Source: Kitasatospora sp. NBC_00240 (GTDB taxonomy: Bacteria; Actinomycetota; Actinomycetes; Streptomycetales; Streptomycetaceae). Taken from it: 64,000 nt of DNA. The translations under genes were made by a program, and so were the position numbers. The first letter of the stretch is position 1. Every line of letters starts with the position of its first letter. Positions 41,134 to 49,401 of the stretch are shown piece by piece. Below the pieces are notes generated by a model that worked only from the letters and a program-made list of their open reading frames with translations, made no database searches and was not told the origin of the DNA. The stretch is taken from the NCBI RefSeq assembly GCF_026342405.1, contig NZ_JAPEMU010000001.1:3720001-3784000 (forward strand), read 5' to 3'.

Positions 41134-42129
41134 TCAGAAGAGCACCCGGGCCAGCGCGCCACGCGCCGCCGTGACCCGCGAATCGTCGGTGCCGATCACC
41201 TCGAAGAGCTCCAGCAGCCGGAGCCGGGCCGTGTCACGGTCCTCCCCGGAAGTCCGGCCGACGGTGTCCACCAGACGACCGAAGGCGTCCTCGACGTGAC
41301 CGCCCACCAGATCCAGGTCGGCCGCGTCCAGCTGGGCCGCGACGTCCTTGGGATCGGCGGCCGCGGCCGTCCGGACGGCCTGCGGGTCGAAGGCCTCCAC
41401 CCGGCGCAGCAACTGCGCCTGGGCCAGGCCCAGTTTGGCCTCGGTGTTGCCGGGCTGGTCCAGCAGCACGTTCTGATAGGCCTGGATCGCGCCGCCCAGG
41501 TCGCCGCGGTCCAGCGCGTCGTGCGCGGCCGCGAGCGCCGGGTCCTCGGGGGCGTACGGAAGCTGCTCGCCGCCGGCGGGCGCACCCGCGCCCGCGCCGC
41601 CGACCACGCCGAAACGCTGCTCGGCCACCATGATCAGCTGGTCCAGCACCTGACGGATGTTGGACTCGCTCTCGGCGCCCTGGAACAGCGGCACCAGCTG
41701 CCCGGCCACCACGGCCATCACGGTCGGGACGGCCTGCAGTCCGAACTGCTGGGCGATCACCGGGCTGGCGTCCACGTCGATCCGGGCCAGCACGATCCGG
41801 CCGGCGTACTCCTCGGCCAGGCTCTCCAGGACCGGGGTGAGCTGCGCACTGAGCGCGCTGCGGCCCGACCGGAAGTCGATGACGACCGGGACCTCGCCCG
41901 AGAGCTGGACGACCTCGGCCTCGAAGGTGTCCTCGGTGACGTCGATGACGAGCGGGTAGGCCGGGCCGGCCGGGGCGATCCCGGCCTCCTCGGCGGCCGC
42001 CGCCTGGCGGGCCCGCTCGGCCCTGGCCTGCTCGGCCTTCTGGGCAGCCTCGCCGGCTGCCTTCACTGCGGCGAGGTCGACCGCGCCGCGCAGGGCGGAG
42101 CTGTTCAGATGCGAATTCCGTGGCTGCAT
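41134..42129 (-). CDS. Thioredoxin-fold TPR protein lacking the CXXC motif (CnoX/YbbN-like)
   Basis: This 331-residue cytoplasmic protein starts at ATG 42129 after GGGGGAGG. An alanine-rich coiled leader (residues 13-48) precedes a thioredoxin fold (58-165) with the cis-proline AVPT at 134-137. Where thioredoxins have WCGPC this protein reads DFRSGRSALS, so there is no redox cysteine. The C-terminal part (180-331) consists of TPR-like helices (ALDRGDLGGAIQAYQNVLLD). It resembles the chaperone-holdase CnoX/YbbN family and co-chaperone proteins near icmA in streptomycetes. A redox-independent chaperone role is inferred. Confidence 0.88.
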   Translation of the reverse strand: MQPRNSHLNSSALRGAVDLAAVKAAGEAAQKAEQARAERARQAAAAEEAGIAPAGPAYPLVIDVTEDTFEAEVVQLSGEVPVVIDFRSGRSALSAQLTPVLESLAEEYAGRIVLARIDVDASPVIAQQFGLQAVPTVMAVVAGQLVPLFQGAESESNIRQVLDQLIMVAEQRFGVVGGAGAGAPAGGEQLPYAPEDPALAAAHDALDRGDLGGAIQAYQNVLLDQPGNTEAKLGLAQAQLLRRVEAFDPQAVRTAAAADPKDVAAQLDAADLDLVGGHVEDAFGRLVDTVGRTSGEDRDTARLRLLELFEVIGTDDSRVTAARGALARVLF

Positions 42130-42515
42130 GGCACTATCCTCCCCCGTCCGTGCTGGTGGCGGGCGCCATCCGCCGGGAAAGTCGCGCCGCGCTGGTCTGC
42201 GTGGCCCGAACCGCCCGGGCGGGAACACCTCTCCCCCGGTGGAACTGAACCCTTCGGTGCGGATCCCCACCCGCACCGCGCGCCGTCTCGTCCCACGAGG
42301 CTCCCCGGCAGAGGAGCGATGGCGCTCGGTCGTCACTCTTTCGCTACGAGTCGTAGCGTAACTGCACCGAGGCCCCCCGCCGCAAGCCCATCCCGTCAAC
42401 GCGGGACGTGAGCTGCCCCACTTTCGCGGCCCGCCCGGCTGCCATCGGGCACGATCAGTCGCTACCGTTACGTCCCCCACCCAAGTTACTTACTGGTAGA
42501 ACGCAAGGAGGCCCG
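42130..42515. promoter_or_regulatory. Divergent control region between the thioredoxin-like and tetR genes
   Basis: 386 bp. It holds a perfect 17-bp palindrome at 42342-42358 and, nearer the tetR start, an AT-rich element AAGTTACTTACTGGTAG (42484-42500) that may be promoter or operator. No gene is supported. Confidence 0.6.
42342..42358. promoter_or_regulatory. Perfect 17-bp palindrome CGCTACGA-G-TCGTAGCG
   Basis: Eight-base arms flank a single G, 158 bp upstream of the tetR start and 213 bp upstream of the divergent gene. The size and symmetry are typical of TetR-family operators. The neighbouring TetR protein is the natural candidate, by position only. Confidence 0.6.
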
Positions 42516-43388
42516 GTGTCCGCCGCCCAGACCCCCGTGGCCCAGGACGCCGTCGACCCGCGGCCGGCCGCCGGCCGGGAGAATGCCGCGGGCTCCGCGG
42601 CGCAGGCCCCCGCACCGGCGAGAGCGACGGGGACCACGGCGGCGGAGGGCACGGCGGCGCAGGACACCGGACGGGACGGCGCGGGACGCGAGGATGCCGG
42701 ACGGGAGAGCGCCGGAGGCGGGAGCACGGGACGCGAGAGCGCAGGACGGGACGGCGCGGGCCCCGAGGGCGCCGCCCGGGCGAAGGGCCGGCCGCGCAGC
42801 GCCGCCGCCGACCGCGCGATCCTGGACGCCACCCGCGAGACCCTCGCCGAACTCGGCTGGGGCGGGCTCACCATGGGGCACGTCGCCACCCGCGCCGGGG
42901 TCGCCAAGACCACCCTGTACCGCCGCTGGCCCTCCAAGAACGAGCTGGTGGTCGACGCCGTCGCCACCCTCTTCGACGAGCTGGTGCTGGCCGACCTGGG
43001 CAGCCTGCGGGCCGACATCGAAGCCGTGGTGCGGGAGTTCGCCGAGCTGCTGGCCCGGCCGGAGACCCAGGCCGCCCTGCTGGCGCTGTTCGCCGAGGGC
43101 ACCCGCGACCCGCAGCTGCGCCGCCGGATCCGTGAGGCCATCGTCGACCCGCAGAAGCAGTTGGTCCGCCAGGGCCGGGCCTACGCCCAGGCGCGCGGTG
43201 AGCTCGACCCGGACCTCGACGAGGAGGCGGCGGCCGAGGAGATCGACATCATCTTCGACACCGTCGCCGGCACCGTCGAGCACCGGATCCTGGTCAGCGG
43301 CGAGCCGGTGACCCCGGAGTGGATCCGCCGCTTCACCACGCTGCTGCTCGGGCCCTTCCCGCACCTCGCCGGCGGCGGCCCGGCCTGA
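42516..43388 (+). CDS. TetR/AcrR-family transcriptional regulator
   Basis: This 290-residue regulator starts at GTG 42516 with AAGGAGG six bases upstream. The first 95 residues are an unusual low-complexity arm containing seven five-residue units of the GRxxA type. The TetR helix-turn-helix follows (about 98-145; LTMGHVATRAGVAKTTLYRRWPSKNELV). The C-terminal ligand/dimer domain includes a conserved ARPETQAALLALFAEGTRDP segment. It is convergent with icmA and divergent from the thioredoxin-like gene. The ligand is unknown. Confidence 0.92.
   Translation: MSAAQTPVAQDAVDPRPAAGRENAAGSAAQAPAPARATGTTAAEGTAAQDTGRDGAGREDAGRESAGGGSTGRESAGRDGAGPEGAARAKGRPRSAAADRAILDATRETLAELGWGGLTMGHVATRAGVAKTTLYRRWPSKNELVVDAVATLFDELVLADLGSLRADIEAVVREFAELLARPETQAALLALFAEGTRDPQLRRRIREAIVDPQKQLVRQGRAYAQARGELDPDLDEEAAAEEIDIIFDTVAGTVEHRILVSGEPVTPEWIRRFTTLLLGPFPHLAGGGPA
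42669..42773 (+). repeat. Degenerate 15-bp coding repeats in tetR
   Basis: Seven in-frame pentapeptide units (GRDGA, GREDA, GRESA, GGGST, GRESA, GRDGA, GPEGA; residues 52-86) form a disordered arm ahead of the DNA-binding domain. Their nucleotide period is 15 bp with substitutions. Confidence 0.8.
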
Positions 43389-43461
43389 CCGGTGCGGCCG
43401 CCCGGCGCCCCGTCCCGCCGGGTCCGGGCAGCCGGGCGCACCCGGAACCGGGCACGCCGAA

Positions 43462-43491
43462 ACCCGGGACGGCCGTGGGGCCGTCCCGGGT
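43462..43491. terminator. Bidirectional terminator between tetR and icmA
   Basis: The perfect 13-bp arms ACCCGGGACGGCC / GGCCGTCCCGGGT with a GTGG loop lie 73 bp after tetR and 64 bp from the icmA stop. Confidence 0.85.
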
Positions 43492-43554
43492 CGGGCCGGG
43501 GCGAGGAACCGGGCGGCGTTCCGGTCAGGTGGTCGGCCGCCCGGCAGCCAGGCG

Positions 43555-45270
43555 TCAGAACCTGGCGGTCTCCCGGTAGATGCCCCACTCCTCGCGGAGC
43601 AGGTTGCAGATCTCGCCGAGGGTGGCCTCGGCCCGCACGGCGTCCAGCATCGGCGGGATCATCGAGTCGCCGGAGCGGGCCGCGGCGAGCATCGCGTCCA
43701 GCCCCGCCTTGACGGCCGCCTCGTCGCGCGCGGCCCGGCGGGCGCCCAGCACCCGTACCTGCTCGCGCTCGACCTCGTGGCTGACCCGGAGGATCTCCAG
43801 CTCGGGGGTGACGCTGCGGGGGTGGCAGTTGACGCCGACGACGCGCTTGTCCCCCTTCTCCACCGCCTGCTGGTACGCGAAGGCGGCCTCGGCGATCTCG
43901 CCGGTGAACCAGCCGTCCTCGATGCCGCGCAGGATGCCGGTGGTGATCGGGCCGATCTCGTGCTCGTCGGCGCCCAGCACCCGGCCCCCGTGCGCCTGCT
44001 CGGACTTCCGCAGGATCTGGGCGAAGATCTCCTCCGCCTGCGCCTCGATCCGGTCGGTCAGCGCCTCGACGTACCAGGAGCCGCCCAGCGGGTCGGCCAC
44101 GTTGGCGACGCCGGTCTCCTCCATCAGCACCTGCTGGGTGCGCAGGGCGATCTCGGCGGCCTGCTCGGAGGGCAGCGCCAGGGTCTCGTCCAGGGCGTTG
44201 GTGTGCAGCGAGTTGGTGCCGCCGAGGACGGCGGAGAGCGCCTCGACCGCGGTGCGGACCACGTTGTTGTACGGCTGCTGGGCGGTCAGCGAGACGCCGG
44301 CGGTCTGGGTGTGGAAGCGCAGCCACTGCGCCTTGTCGGTCTTCGCGCCGAAGCGCTCGCGCATCCAGCGGGCCCAGATCCGGCGGGCGGCGCGGAACTT
44401 GGCGATCTCCTCGAAGAAGTCCAGGTGCGCGTCGAAGAAGAAGGACAGGCCGGGCGCGAAGACGTCCACGTCCAGCCCGCGCGACAGGCCCAGCTCGACG
44501 TACGCGAAGCCGTCCGCCAGCGTGTAGGCCAGCTCCTGCGCGGCCGTCGCCCCCGCCTCACGGATGTGGTAGCCGGAGACGGACAGCGGCTTGTACGCGG
44601 GGATGCCCTCGGCGCAGTACGCCATCAGGTCGCCGATCAGGCGCAGGTGCGGCTCGGGCGCGAAGAGCCACTCCTTCTGGGCGATGTACTCCTTGAAGAT
44701 GTCGGTCTGCAGGGTGCCGTTGAGCACCGCCGGGTCGACGCCCTGGCGTTCGGCCGCGACCAGGTACATGCAGAAGATCGGCACGGCCGGGCCGCTGATG
44801 GTCATCGAGGTGGTGACCTCGCCGAGCGGGATGCCCTTGAAGAGCACCTCCATGTCGGCGGCCGAGTCGATGGCGACACCGCAGTGGCCGACCTCGCCGA
44901 GCGACTTGGCGTCGTCGGAGTCGTACCCCATCAGGGTCGGCATGTCGAAGGCCACGGAGAGGCCGCCGCCGCCGGCCTCCAGGATCATCCGGTAGCGCTC
45001 GTTGGTCTGCTCGGCGTTGCCGAAGCCGGCGAACTGGCGGATGGTCCAGGTCCGGCCGCGGTAGCCGGTGGCGTGCAGACCCCGGGTGTAGGGGTACTCC
45101 CCCGGCCAGCCGATCCGCTCGAAGCCCTCGACGGGCTGCCCGGGCGGCGGGCCGTACATCGGCGCGACCTCGTCGCCGGAGAGCGTGCTGAAGTCCGCGT
45201 CGCGCTTGCGCGCGCTGTCGTAGCGCTGCTGCCAGCGCTGTCTGCCGCGCTCGATCTCTTCGGCGTCCAT
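43555..45270 (-). CDS. icmA: Isobutyryl-CoA mutase large subunit
   Basis: IcmA is the coenzyme B12-dependent catalytic chain that interconverts isobutyryl-CoA and n-butyryl-CoA, linking valine catabolism to fatty-acid and polyketide precursors. It has 571 residues, the usual IcmA length. The barrel shows TIRQFAGFG with Phe80 and EYIAQKEW with Gln198. True methylmalonyl-CoA mutases have Tyr and Arg there, and Phe/Gln marks isobutyryl-CoA mutase. No B12-binding DxHxxG domain is present, so it needs a small subunit encoded elsewhere. GGAG lies nine bases before the ATG. Two operator-like palindromes lie 55-90 bp upstream. Confidence 0.95.
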   Translation of the reverse strand: MDAEEIERGRQRWQQRYDSARKRDADFSTLSGDEVAPMYGPPPGQPVEGFERIGWPGEYPYTRGLHATGYRGRTWTIRQFAGFGNAEQTNERYRMILEAGGGGLSVAFDMPTLMGYDSDDAKSLGEVGHCGVAIDSAADMEVLFKGIPLGEVTTSMTISGPAVPIFCMYLVAAERQGVDPAVLNGTLQTDIFKEYIAQKEWLFAPEPHLRLIGDLMAYCAEGIPAYKPLSVSGYHIREAGATAAQELAYTLADGFAYVELGLSRGLDVDVFAPGLSFFFDAHLDFFEEIAKFRAARRIWARWMRERFGAKTDKAQWLRFHTQTAGVSLTAQQPYNNVVRTAVEALSAVLGGTNSLHTNALDETLALPSEQAAEIALRTQQVLMEETGVANVADPLGGSWYVEALTDRIEAQAEEIFAQILRKSEQAHGGRVLGADEHEIGPITTGILRGIEDGWFTGEIAEAAFAYQQAVEKGDKRVVGVNCHPRSVTPELEILRVSHEVEREQVRVLGARRAARDEAAVKAGLDAMLAAARSGDSMIPPMLDAVRAEATLGEICNLLREEWGIYRETARF

Positions 45271-45324
45271 TGAGCCGAACTCCGCTCCGTACGGCCGCCA
45301 CTGCGTCGGGGCGGCAAAACTGGT

Positions 45325-45360
45325 AGGACGTCCTCACAATTTACTAGGATGTCCTAGTAA
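45325..45360 (-). promoter_or_regulatory. Paired palindromic operators upstream of icmA
   Basis: AGGACGTCCT (45325-45334) and TTACTAGGA-TG-TCCTAGTAA (45341-45360) share the core AGGA-N2-TCCT, and their centres are 21 bp apart, two helical turns. They lie 55-90 bp upstream of the icmA start in an AT-rich stretch that is likely its promoter. Candidate regulators nearby are the MarR (46056) and TetR (42516) proteins. Confidence 0.65.
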
Positions 45361-45484
45361 TTGTCGATGGCACCACGCCAGGGAGCTGCCGTCGGCACCT
45401 GGGCGGGCCGGAACCGGCACCGGCGCCGGCCGCACCGGCCTCGACTCCAGCCTCGAATTCGGCCTCGGCGCGAACCCCGCGCGG

Positions 45485-45541
45485 GCATGCGAAAGGGCGC
45501 CCCTCCCCCGCACTGGGGGGAGGAGCGCCCTCGACGCATGC
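45485..45541. terminator. Terminator downstream of the DUF3817 gene
   Basis: The outer arms GCATGCG/CGCATGC and inner arms GGGCGCCCCTCCCCC / GGGGGAGGAGCGCCC (one mismatch) form one long hairpin, 17 bp after the minus-strand stop at 45558. Confidence 0.8.
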
Positions 45542-45557
45542 GGACCGGGCGGTCCGG

Positions 45558-45896
45558 TCAGACGCCGGCGGCCTGCTGCGCGGCGCCGACCGCGGGCTGC
45601 TCGGCGGCCTCGCGGACCACCCGGCGCTCGGCCACGAAGGAGGCGAACGGGATGCAGCCGGCAGCCAGGGTGAAGACCAGCCGGCCCAGCGGCCACTTGA
45701 GCTTCTGGCCGAGCATGAACGTGACCACGAAGTACCCGATGTAGAGGTAGCCGTGGAGCATCGCCACATAGGTGGTGATCTCCTCGGCCGAGCCGAAGCC
45801 GTACTTGGCCACCATGAAGCCGCAGAAGACCAGCAGCGCACAGCCGGTCGCCACGGCCAGGGCCCGGTACCAGCCCAGCAGGGGGGTCGCCTTCAT
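45558..45896 (-). CDS. DUF3817 integral membrane protein
   Basis: This 112-residue membrane protein of the DUF3817 family has three to four predicted helices (WYRALAVATGCALLVFCGFMV, TYVAMLHGYLYIGYFVVTFML and LVFTLAAGCIPFASFVAERRV), with the conserved HGxLY and PF/FxERR motifs. It has a charged tail and no signal peptide. Function is unknown. A second DUF3817 gene is at 48774. These genes often lie near MarR regulators in streptomycetes, as both do here. Confidence 0.88.
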   Translation of the reverse strand: MKATPLLGWYRALAVATGCALLVFCGFMVAKYGFGSAEEITTYVAMLHGYLYIGYFVVTFMLGQKLKWPLGRLVFTLAAGCIPFASFVAERRVVREAAEQPAVGAAQQAAGV

Positions 45897-46055
45897 TTCC
45901 TACATCGCCTCGCTCGGCAAGATCGGTTGGTACGTCCGGATCTGCGCACCGCTCCCCCGAGGGTAGCGGCCGCCCGGCACCGCCCCGCGCGCGCCCCCGC
46001 CGTGGCGCGGCCACCGGCCGGGCCCACCCCGGGACGTCGTACCGGGCAGGGCAGG

Positions 46056-46583
46056 TCAGCGGTCGGCCTGCTCCTCGGCCGGGAGGAAGTCGCCAGCCGA
46101 CACCCGAAGCGGCCTGAGCAGGTCGAACACCTGCCGGCACTGGTCGGCGTCGTAGTCCTCCATGCCGAACTCCATCGCCACCAGCTCCCGGGTCGCCTCC
46201 TCGACGACCTGGCGGCCGCGGTCGGTGATCGAGGCGAGCACGCCGCGGCCGTCCAGCGGGTTGGGCCGGCGGGCGACCAGGCCTGCGCGCTCCAGCCGGT
46301 CGACGGTGTTGGTGACGCTGGTGGGGTGCACCATCAGCCGCTCGCCGATCTTGGAGAGCGAGAGCTCGCCGGTCCGGCTGAAGGTGAGCAGCACCAGCGC
46401 CTCGTAGCGGGCGAAGGTCAGCCCGTACGGCTTGAGCACGGCGTCGACCCTGGCGAGCAGGATCTGGTGGGCGCGCATGACCGAGGTGATCGCCGCCATC
46501 GAGGGGACACCGCCCCAGCGGCTGGTCCACAGCTCGTCGGCGCGGGCGATCGGGTCGAAGTCGAGTGCGAGGGGCTTGGCCAC
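46056..46583 (-). CDS. MarR-family transcriptional regulator
   Basis: This 175-residue winged-helix regulator has an N-terminal dimer helix (SVMRAHQILLARVDAVLKPYGLTFARYEAL), the recognition region LSKIGERLMVHPTSVTNTVDRLERAGLV and the wing RRPNPLDGRGVLASITDRG. MarR dimers bind palindromes of 16-20 bp and respond to small phenolic or acyl ligands. It lies upstream of the DUF3817 gene on the same strand. The paired sites before icmA, 0.7 kb away, are possible targets. Confidence 0.93.
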   Translation of the reverse strand: MAKPLALDFDPIARADELWTSRWGGVPSMAAITSVMRAHQILLARVDAVLKPYGLTFARYEALVLLTFSRTGELSLSKIGERLMVHPTSVTNTVDRLERAGLVARRPNPLDGRGVLASITDRGRQVVEEATRELVAMEFGMEDYDADQCRQVFDLLRPLRVSAGDFLPAEEQADR

Positions 46584-47066
46584 GTCCTTACCGTACCGGC
46601 GGGCACGGGGGCGGGTACCAGGCGTCCCTGATGGTGGACAAGCCCGGGGCGATGGCGGGATCTCGCCAAGCCCTCACGCAGGTACATACCAGGACATTAC
46701 AAGGGTGTGAACCGGCGTCAACCGCGCGGCGAAGTGCGGATGTTCGCCGGATCGCGGCCGACCCGGCCGTCAGCAGGGACGAAACCTCCGGCCGGGGGCG
46801 CGTTGCGCCCTGTCCACCGGTCGGACAACGGCACCGGACATGGCGAGCTGTGGCCAATCGATGAGCAAGACCTGTCATTTCACGTCATGGATTGTCATGC
46901 TTCTGGCCAGCCCCGTACGGCAGCCACCGCCCACCCCAGCGGCCGCTGCCGCGTGACCGCACGGAGCAGCACGTCAGCGCCCGTTCCGCCCCACGGCACT
47001 AACCCCGGTGCCCCGGAGCGCGGCGCGCGACCGCGCACAAGCGGTTGTCCCGGAAGGAATCCGTAC
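46584..47066. promoter_or_regulatory. Divergent control region marR - metalloprotease
   Basis: 483 bp without a gene. The marR-proximal part contains a GGTACATACC palindrome (46681-46690) in an AT-richer stretch. The protease-proximal part contains three phased TGTCAT repeats (46873-46898). Confidence 0.6.
46873..46898 (+). promoter_or_regulatory. Three TGTCAT-type direct repeats, 10-bp period
   Basis: TGTCAT, CGTCAT and TGTCAT start at 46873, 46883 and 46893, exactly one helical turn apart, about 170 bp upstream of the protease start. Same-face direct repeats of this kind suit cooperative binding by MerR/BldC-like or OmpR-type proteins. The binder is unknown. Confidence 0.5.
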
Positions 47067-48704
47067 GTGAAGCGAAAGCTCGCAGCCGGCGCCGTACTCT
47101 CCGCCACCGCCCTGCTCACCGGCGTCATCCAGGTGAGCGCCTCGGCCCAGGCCGGCCCCGTCCCCGCCCCGCAGGCCCAGGCCGCCCAGCAGCGCGCCAC
47201 CCTGATCGCCCTGGCGAACGGCCAGTCCGTGCAGCTGGCCAAGGCGCTGGCGCTCGGCGGCCAGGAGCAGCTGGTCGCCAAGGACGCCGTGGTGGACGCC
47301 GACGGCGCCCGCCACCTGCGCTACGAGCGCACCCTCGGCGGGCTGCCGGTGCTCGGCGGAGACCTGATCGTGCACCAGCGCGTCGACGGCTCGGTGACCT
47401 CGGTCGACAAGGCCGTGGACGGCCAGCTGTCGCTGCCGAGCCTCACCCCCGCCCTGTCCGCCGACAAGGCCGCCGCGCAGGCCTCCGGCGCCGTGGCCGC
47501 CACCGTCGGCATCGCCGCCGACAAGGACGAGCAGCCGCTGCAGGAGGTCGGCCGGGCCGGCGCCCCGAAGCTGGTGGTCTGGGCCGCGTCCGGCGCCCCG
47601 CGCCTCGCCTACCAGACCGTGGTCGAGGGCATGCGGGCCGACGGCACCCCGAGCCGGCAGACCCTGGTCACCGACGCGGCCAGCGGCGAGGTGCTCTCCA
47701 CCCACGAGGACATCCAGACCGCGAGCGGCACCGGCAAGGGCGTCTTCGTCGGCTCGGTCGCCCTGACCACCACGCAGAGCGGCTCGACGTACCAGCTGAA
47801 GGACGCCACCCGCGGCGGCCAGTACACCACCGACCTGAAGCACAAGACGTCCGGCGCCGGGACCCTCTACACCGACGCCGACAACGCCTGGGGCGACGGC
47901 ACCGTCTCCAACGGCCAGTCGGCCGCCGTGGACGCCCAGTACGGCGTGGCCGCGACCTGGGACTACTACAAGAACACCTTCGGCCGCAACGGCATCAAGA
48001 ACAACGGTGTCGGCGCGTACAGCCGGGTCCACTACGGCAACAACTACGTGAACGCCTTCTGGGACGACTCCTGCTTCTGCATGACGTACGGCGACGGCGC
48101 CAGCAACACCCACCCGCTGACCGCGCTGGACGTGGCCGGGCACGAGATGAGCCACGGCGTCACCGCGGCCACCGCCGGCCTGAACTACTCGGGTGAGTCC
48201 GGCGGCCTCAACGAGGCCACCTCGGACATCTTCGGCACCATGGTCGAGTGGTACGCCAACCTGCCCTCGGACGTGCCGGACTACCTCATCGGCGAGAAGA
48301 TCAACATCAACGGGAACGGCACCCCGCTGCGCTACATGGACAAGCCCTCCAAGGACGGCGGGTCCGCCGACTACTGGTCCTCCACGGTCGGCAACAAGGA
48401 CGTCCACTACTCGTCCGGTGTCGCCAACCACTTCTTCTACCTGCTGTCCGAGGGCAGCGGTGCGAAGACCATCAACGGCGTCAGCTACAACAGCCCGACG
48501 TCCAACGGCTCCACCCTGACCGGCATCGGCCGCACCAAGGCCGCGGCGATCTGGTACCGGGCCCTGACCGTCTACATGACCTCCACCACCAACTACAAGG
48601 CCGCCCGTACGGCGACCCTGAACGCGGCGAAGGACCTGTACGGCGCGACCTCCACCGAGTACAACGCGGTGGCGGCGGCCTGGAGCGGCGTCAACGTCAG
48701 CTGA
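47067..48704 (+). CDS. Secreted M4 (thermolysin) family zinc metalloprotease
   Basis: This 545-residue prepro-enzyme starts at GTG 47067 with GGAAGG eight to nine bases upstream. Residues 1-29 are a Sec signal peptide (cleavage near ASA-QA). An FTP/PepSY propeptide (about 40-210) assists folding. The mature protease begins near GTGKGVFVGSV. Zinc ligands are His359 and His363 in HEMSH and Glu383 in GGLNEATSD, with the exact thermolysin spacing of 24. The C-terminal M4 domain is complete. It is an extracellular neutral protease, probably induced in the developmental phase (inference). Confidence 0.96.
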   Translation: MKRKLAAGAVLSATALLTGVIQVSASAQAGPVPAPQAQAAQQRATLIALANGQSVQLAKALALGGQEQLVAKDAVVDADGARHLRYERTLGGLPVLGGDLIVHQRVDGSVTSVDKAVDGQLSLPSLTPALSADKAAAQASGAVAATVGIAADKDEQPLQEVGRAGAPKLVVWAASGAPRLAYQTVVEGMRADGTPSRQTLVTDAASGEVLSTHEDIQTASGTGKGVFVGSVALTTTQSGSTYQLKDATRGGQYTTDLKHKTSGAGTLYTDADNAWGDGTVSNGQSAAVDAQYGVAATWDYYKNTFGRNGIKNNGVGAYSRVHYGNNYVNAFWDDSCFCMTYGDGASNTHPLTALDVAGHEMSHGVTAATAGLNYSGESGGLNEATSDIFGTMVEWYANLPSDVPDYLIGEKININGNGTPLRYMDKPSKDGGSADYWSSTVGNKDVHYSSGVANHFFYLLSEGSGAKTINGVSYNSPTSNGSTLTGIGRTKAAAIWYRALTVYMTSTTNYKAARTATLNAAKDLYGATSTEYNAVAAAWSGVNVS

Positions 48705-48718
48705 CGCTCCCCCGAACG

Positions 48719-48757
48719 GACGGTGCCGGGCGCCTGCGGAAGGCGCCCGGCACCGTC
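48719..48757. terminator. Bidirectional terminator after the metalloprotease
   Basis: The perfect 17-bp arms GACGGTGCCGGGCGCCT / AGGCGCCCGGCACCGTC with a GCGGA loop lie between the convergent genes ending at 48704 and 48774. Confidence 0.9.
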
Positions 48758-48773
48758 ATGTCGTCCGCGGGTC

Positions 48774-49112
48774 TCAGGCGGCGGCGGGCTCGCGGTCCGT
48801 GGCGGGGGCGGGCGGGTACTCGCCGCGCTCCTCCTTGGCGAGCATCCGCTCGGCGAAGAATCCGCCGGTCGGCAGGACGGAGAGGACGAACAGCAGGGCG
48901 CCCCGCTTGACGTCCCACTTCTGCTGCTGCCAGGCCAGGATCAGGAAGACCACGTAGAGGATGAAGAGGATCCCGTGGATCATCCCCATCACCGGCACCC
49001 CGTTGAAGCTGGTGGTGCGCTTCAGCACCGAGCAGATCATCAGCAGGATGAAGGAGAGGCCTTCGGGGCCGGAGACAAGGCGCAGGCGGTGGACGGCGCT
49101 GCTGGTCTTCAC
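48774..49112 (-). CDS. DUF3817 integral membrane protein
   Basis: This second DUF3817 protein, 112 residues, has three hydrophobic helices (LSFILLMICSVL, GMIHGILFILYVVFLILAW and ALLFVLSVLPTGGFFAERML), the family HGxLF and FxERM motifs, and an acidic, proline-rich tail. It is the same length as its paralogue at 45558 but clearly diverged. Upstream lies a Crp-consensus palindrome (49202). Function is unknown. Confidence 0.88.
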   Translation of the reverse strand: MKTSSAVHRLRLVSGPEGLSFILLMICSVLKRTTSFNGVPVMGMIHGILFILYVVFLILAWQQQKWDVKRGALLFVLSVLPTGGFFAERMLAKEERGEYPPAPATDREPAAA

Positions 49113-49201
49113 GTTCGATACCTCATTGCTGCGGGGCGACGGGGGCGCGAGGGTCGGGGCCGGCCGGGCCGGCTCCCGCGAGCCGGCACCTTCGAACCGT
49201 T

Positions 49202-49221
49202 CTTGTGAATCGGCTCACAAG
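49202..49221. promoter_or_regulatory. Crp-type site CTTGTGA-N6-TCACAAG
   Basis: This perfect 7-bp inverted repeat contains TGTGA-N6-TCACA, the full Crp consensus, which Streptomyces Crp also recognises as GTG-N6-CAC. It lies 90 bp upstream of the DUF3817 start and 181 bp upstream of the DUF2127 start. Confidence 0.65.
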
Positions 49222-49401
49222 CCCGGCGTCCATTATCACCGAGCCTTACGCCCGGCCCGCGCCCGGGGACCCCCGCCGTGCCCGACGTCACAGCCGCGCC
49301 ACAGAACCGGCCACCCGGACCGGGCCTGCCCCGGACCGCTCTATCCTGCTGCCGCACGGCCTGTGAACAGGGCCGACCGCGACGATACGGGGGACCACCA
49401 G

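Noticed and set aside
43555..45270. Annotation as methylmalonyl-CoA mutase
   Set aside because: Phe80 and Gln198 identify the isobutyryl-CoA mutase subfamily, and there is no B12-binding domain.
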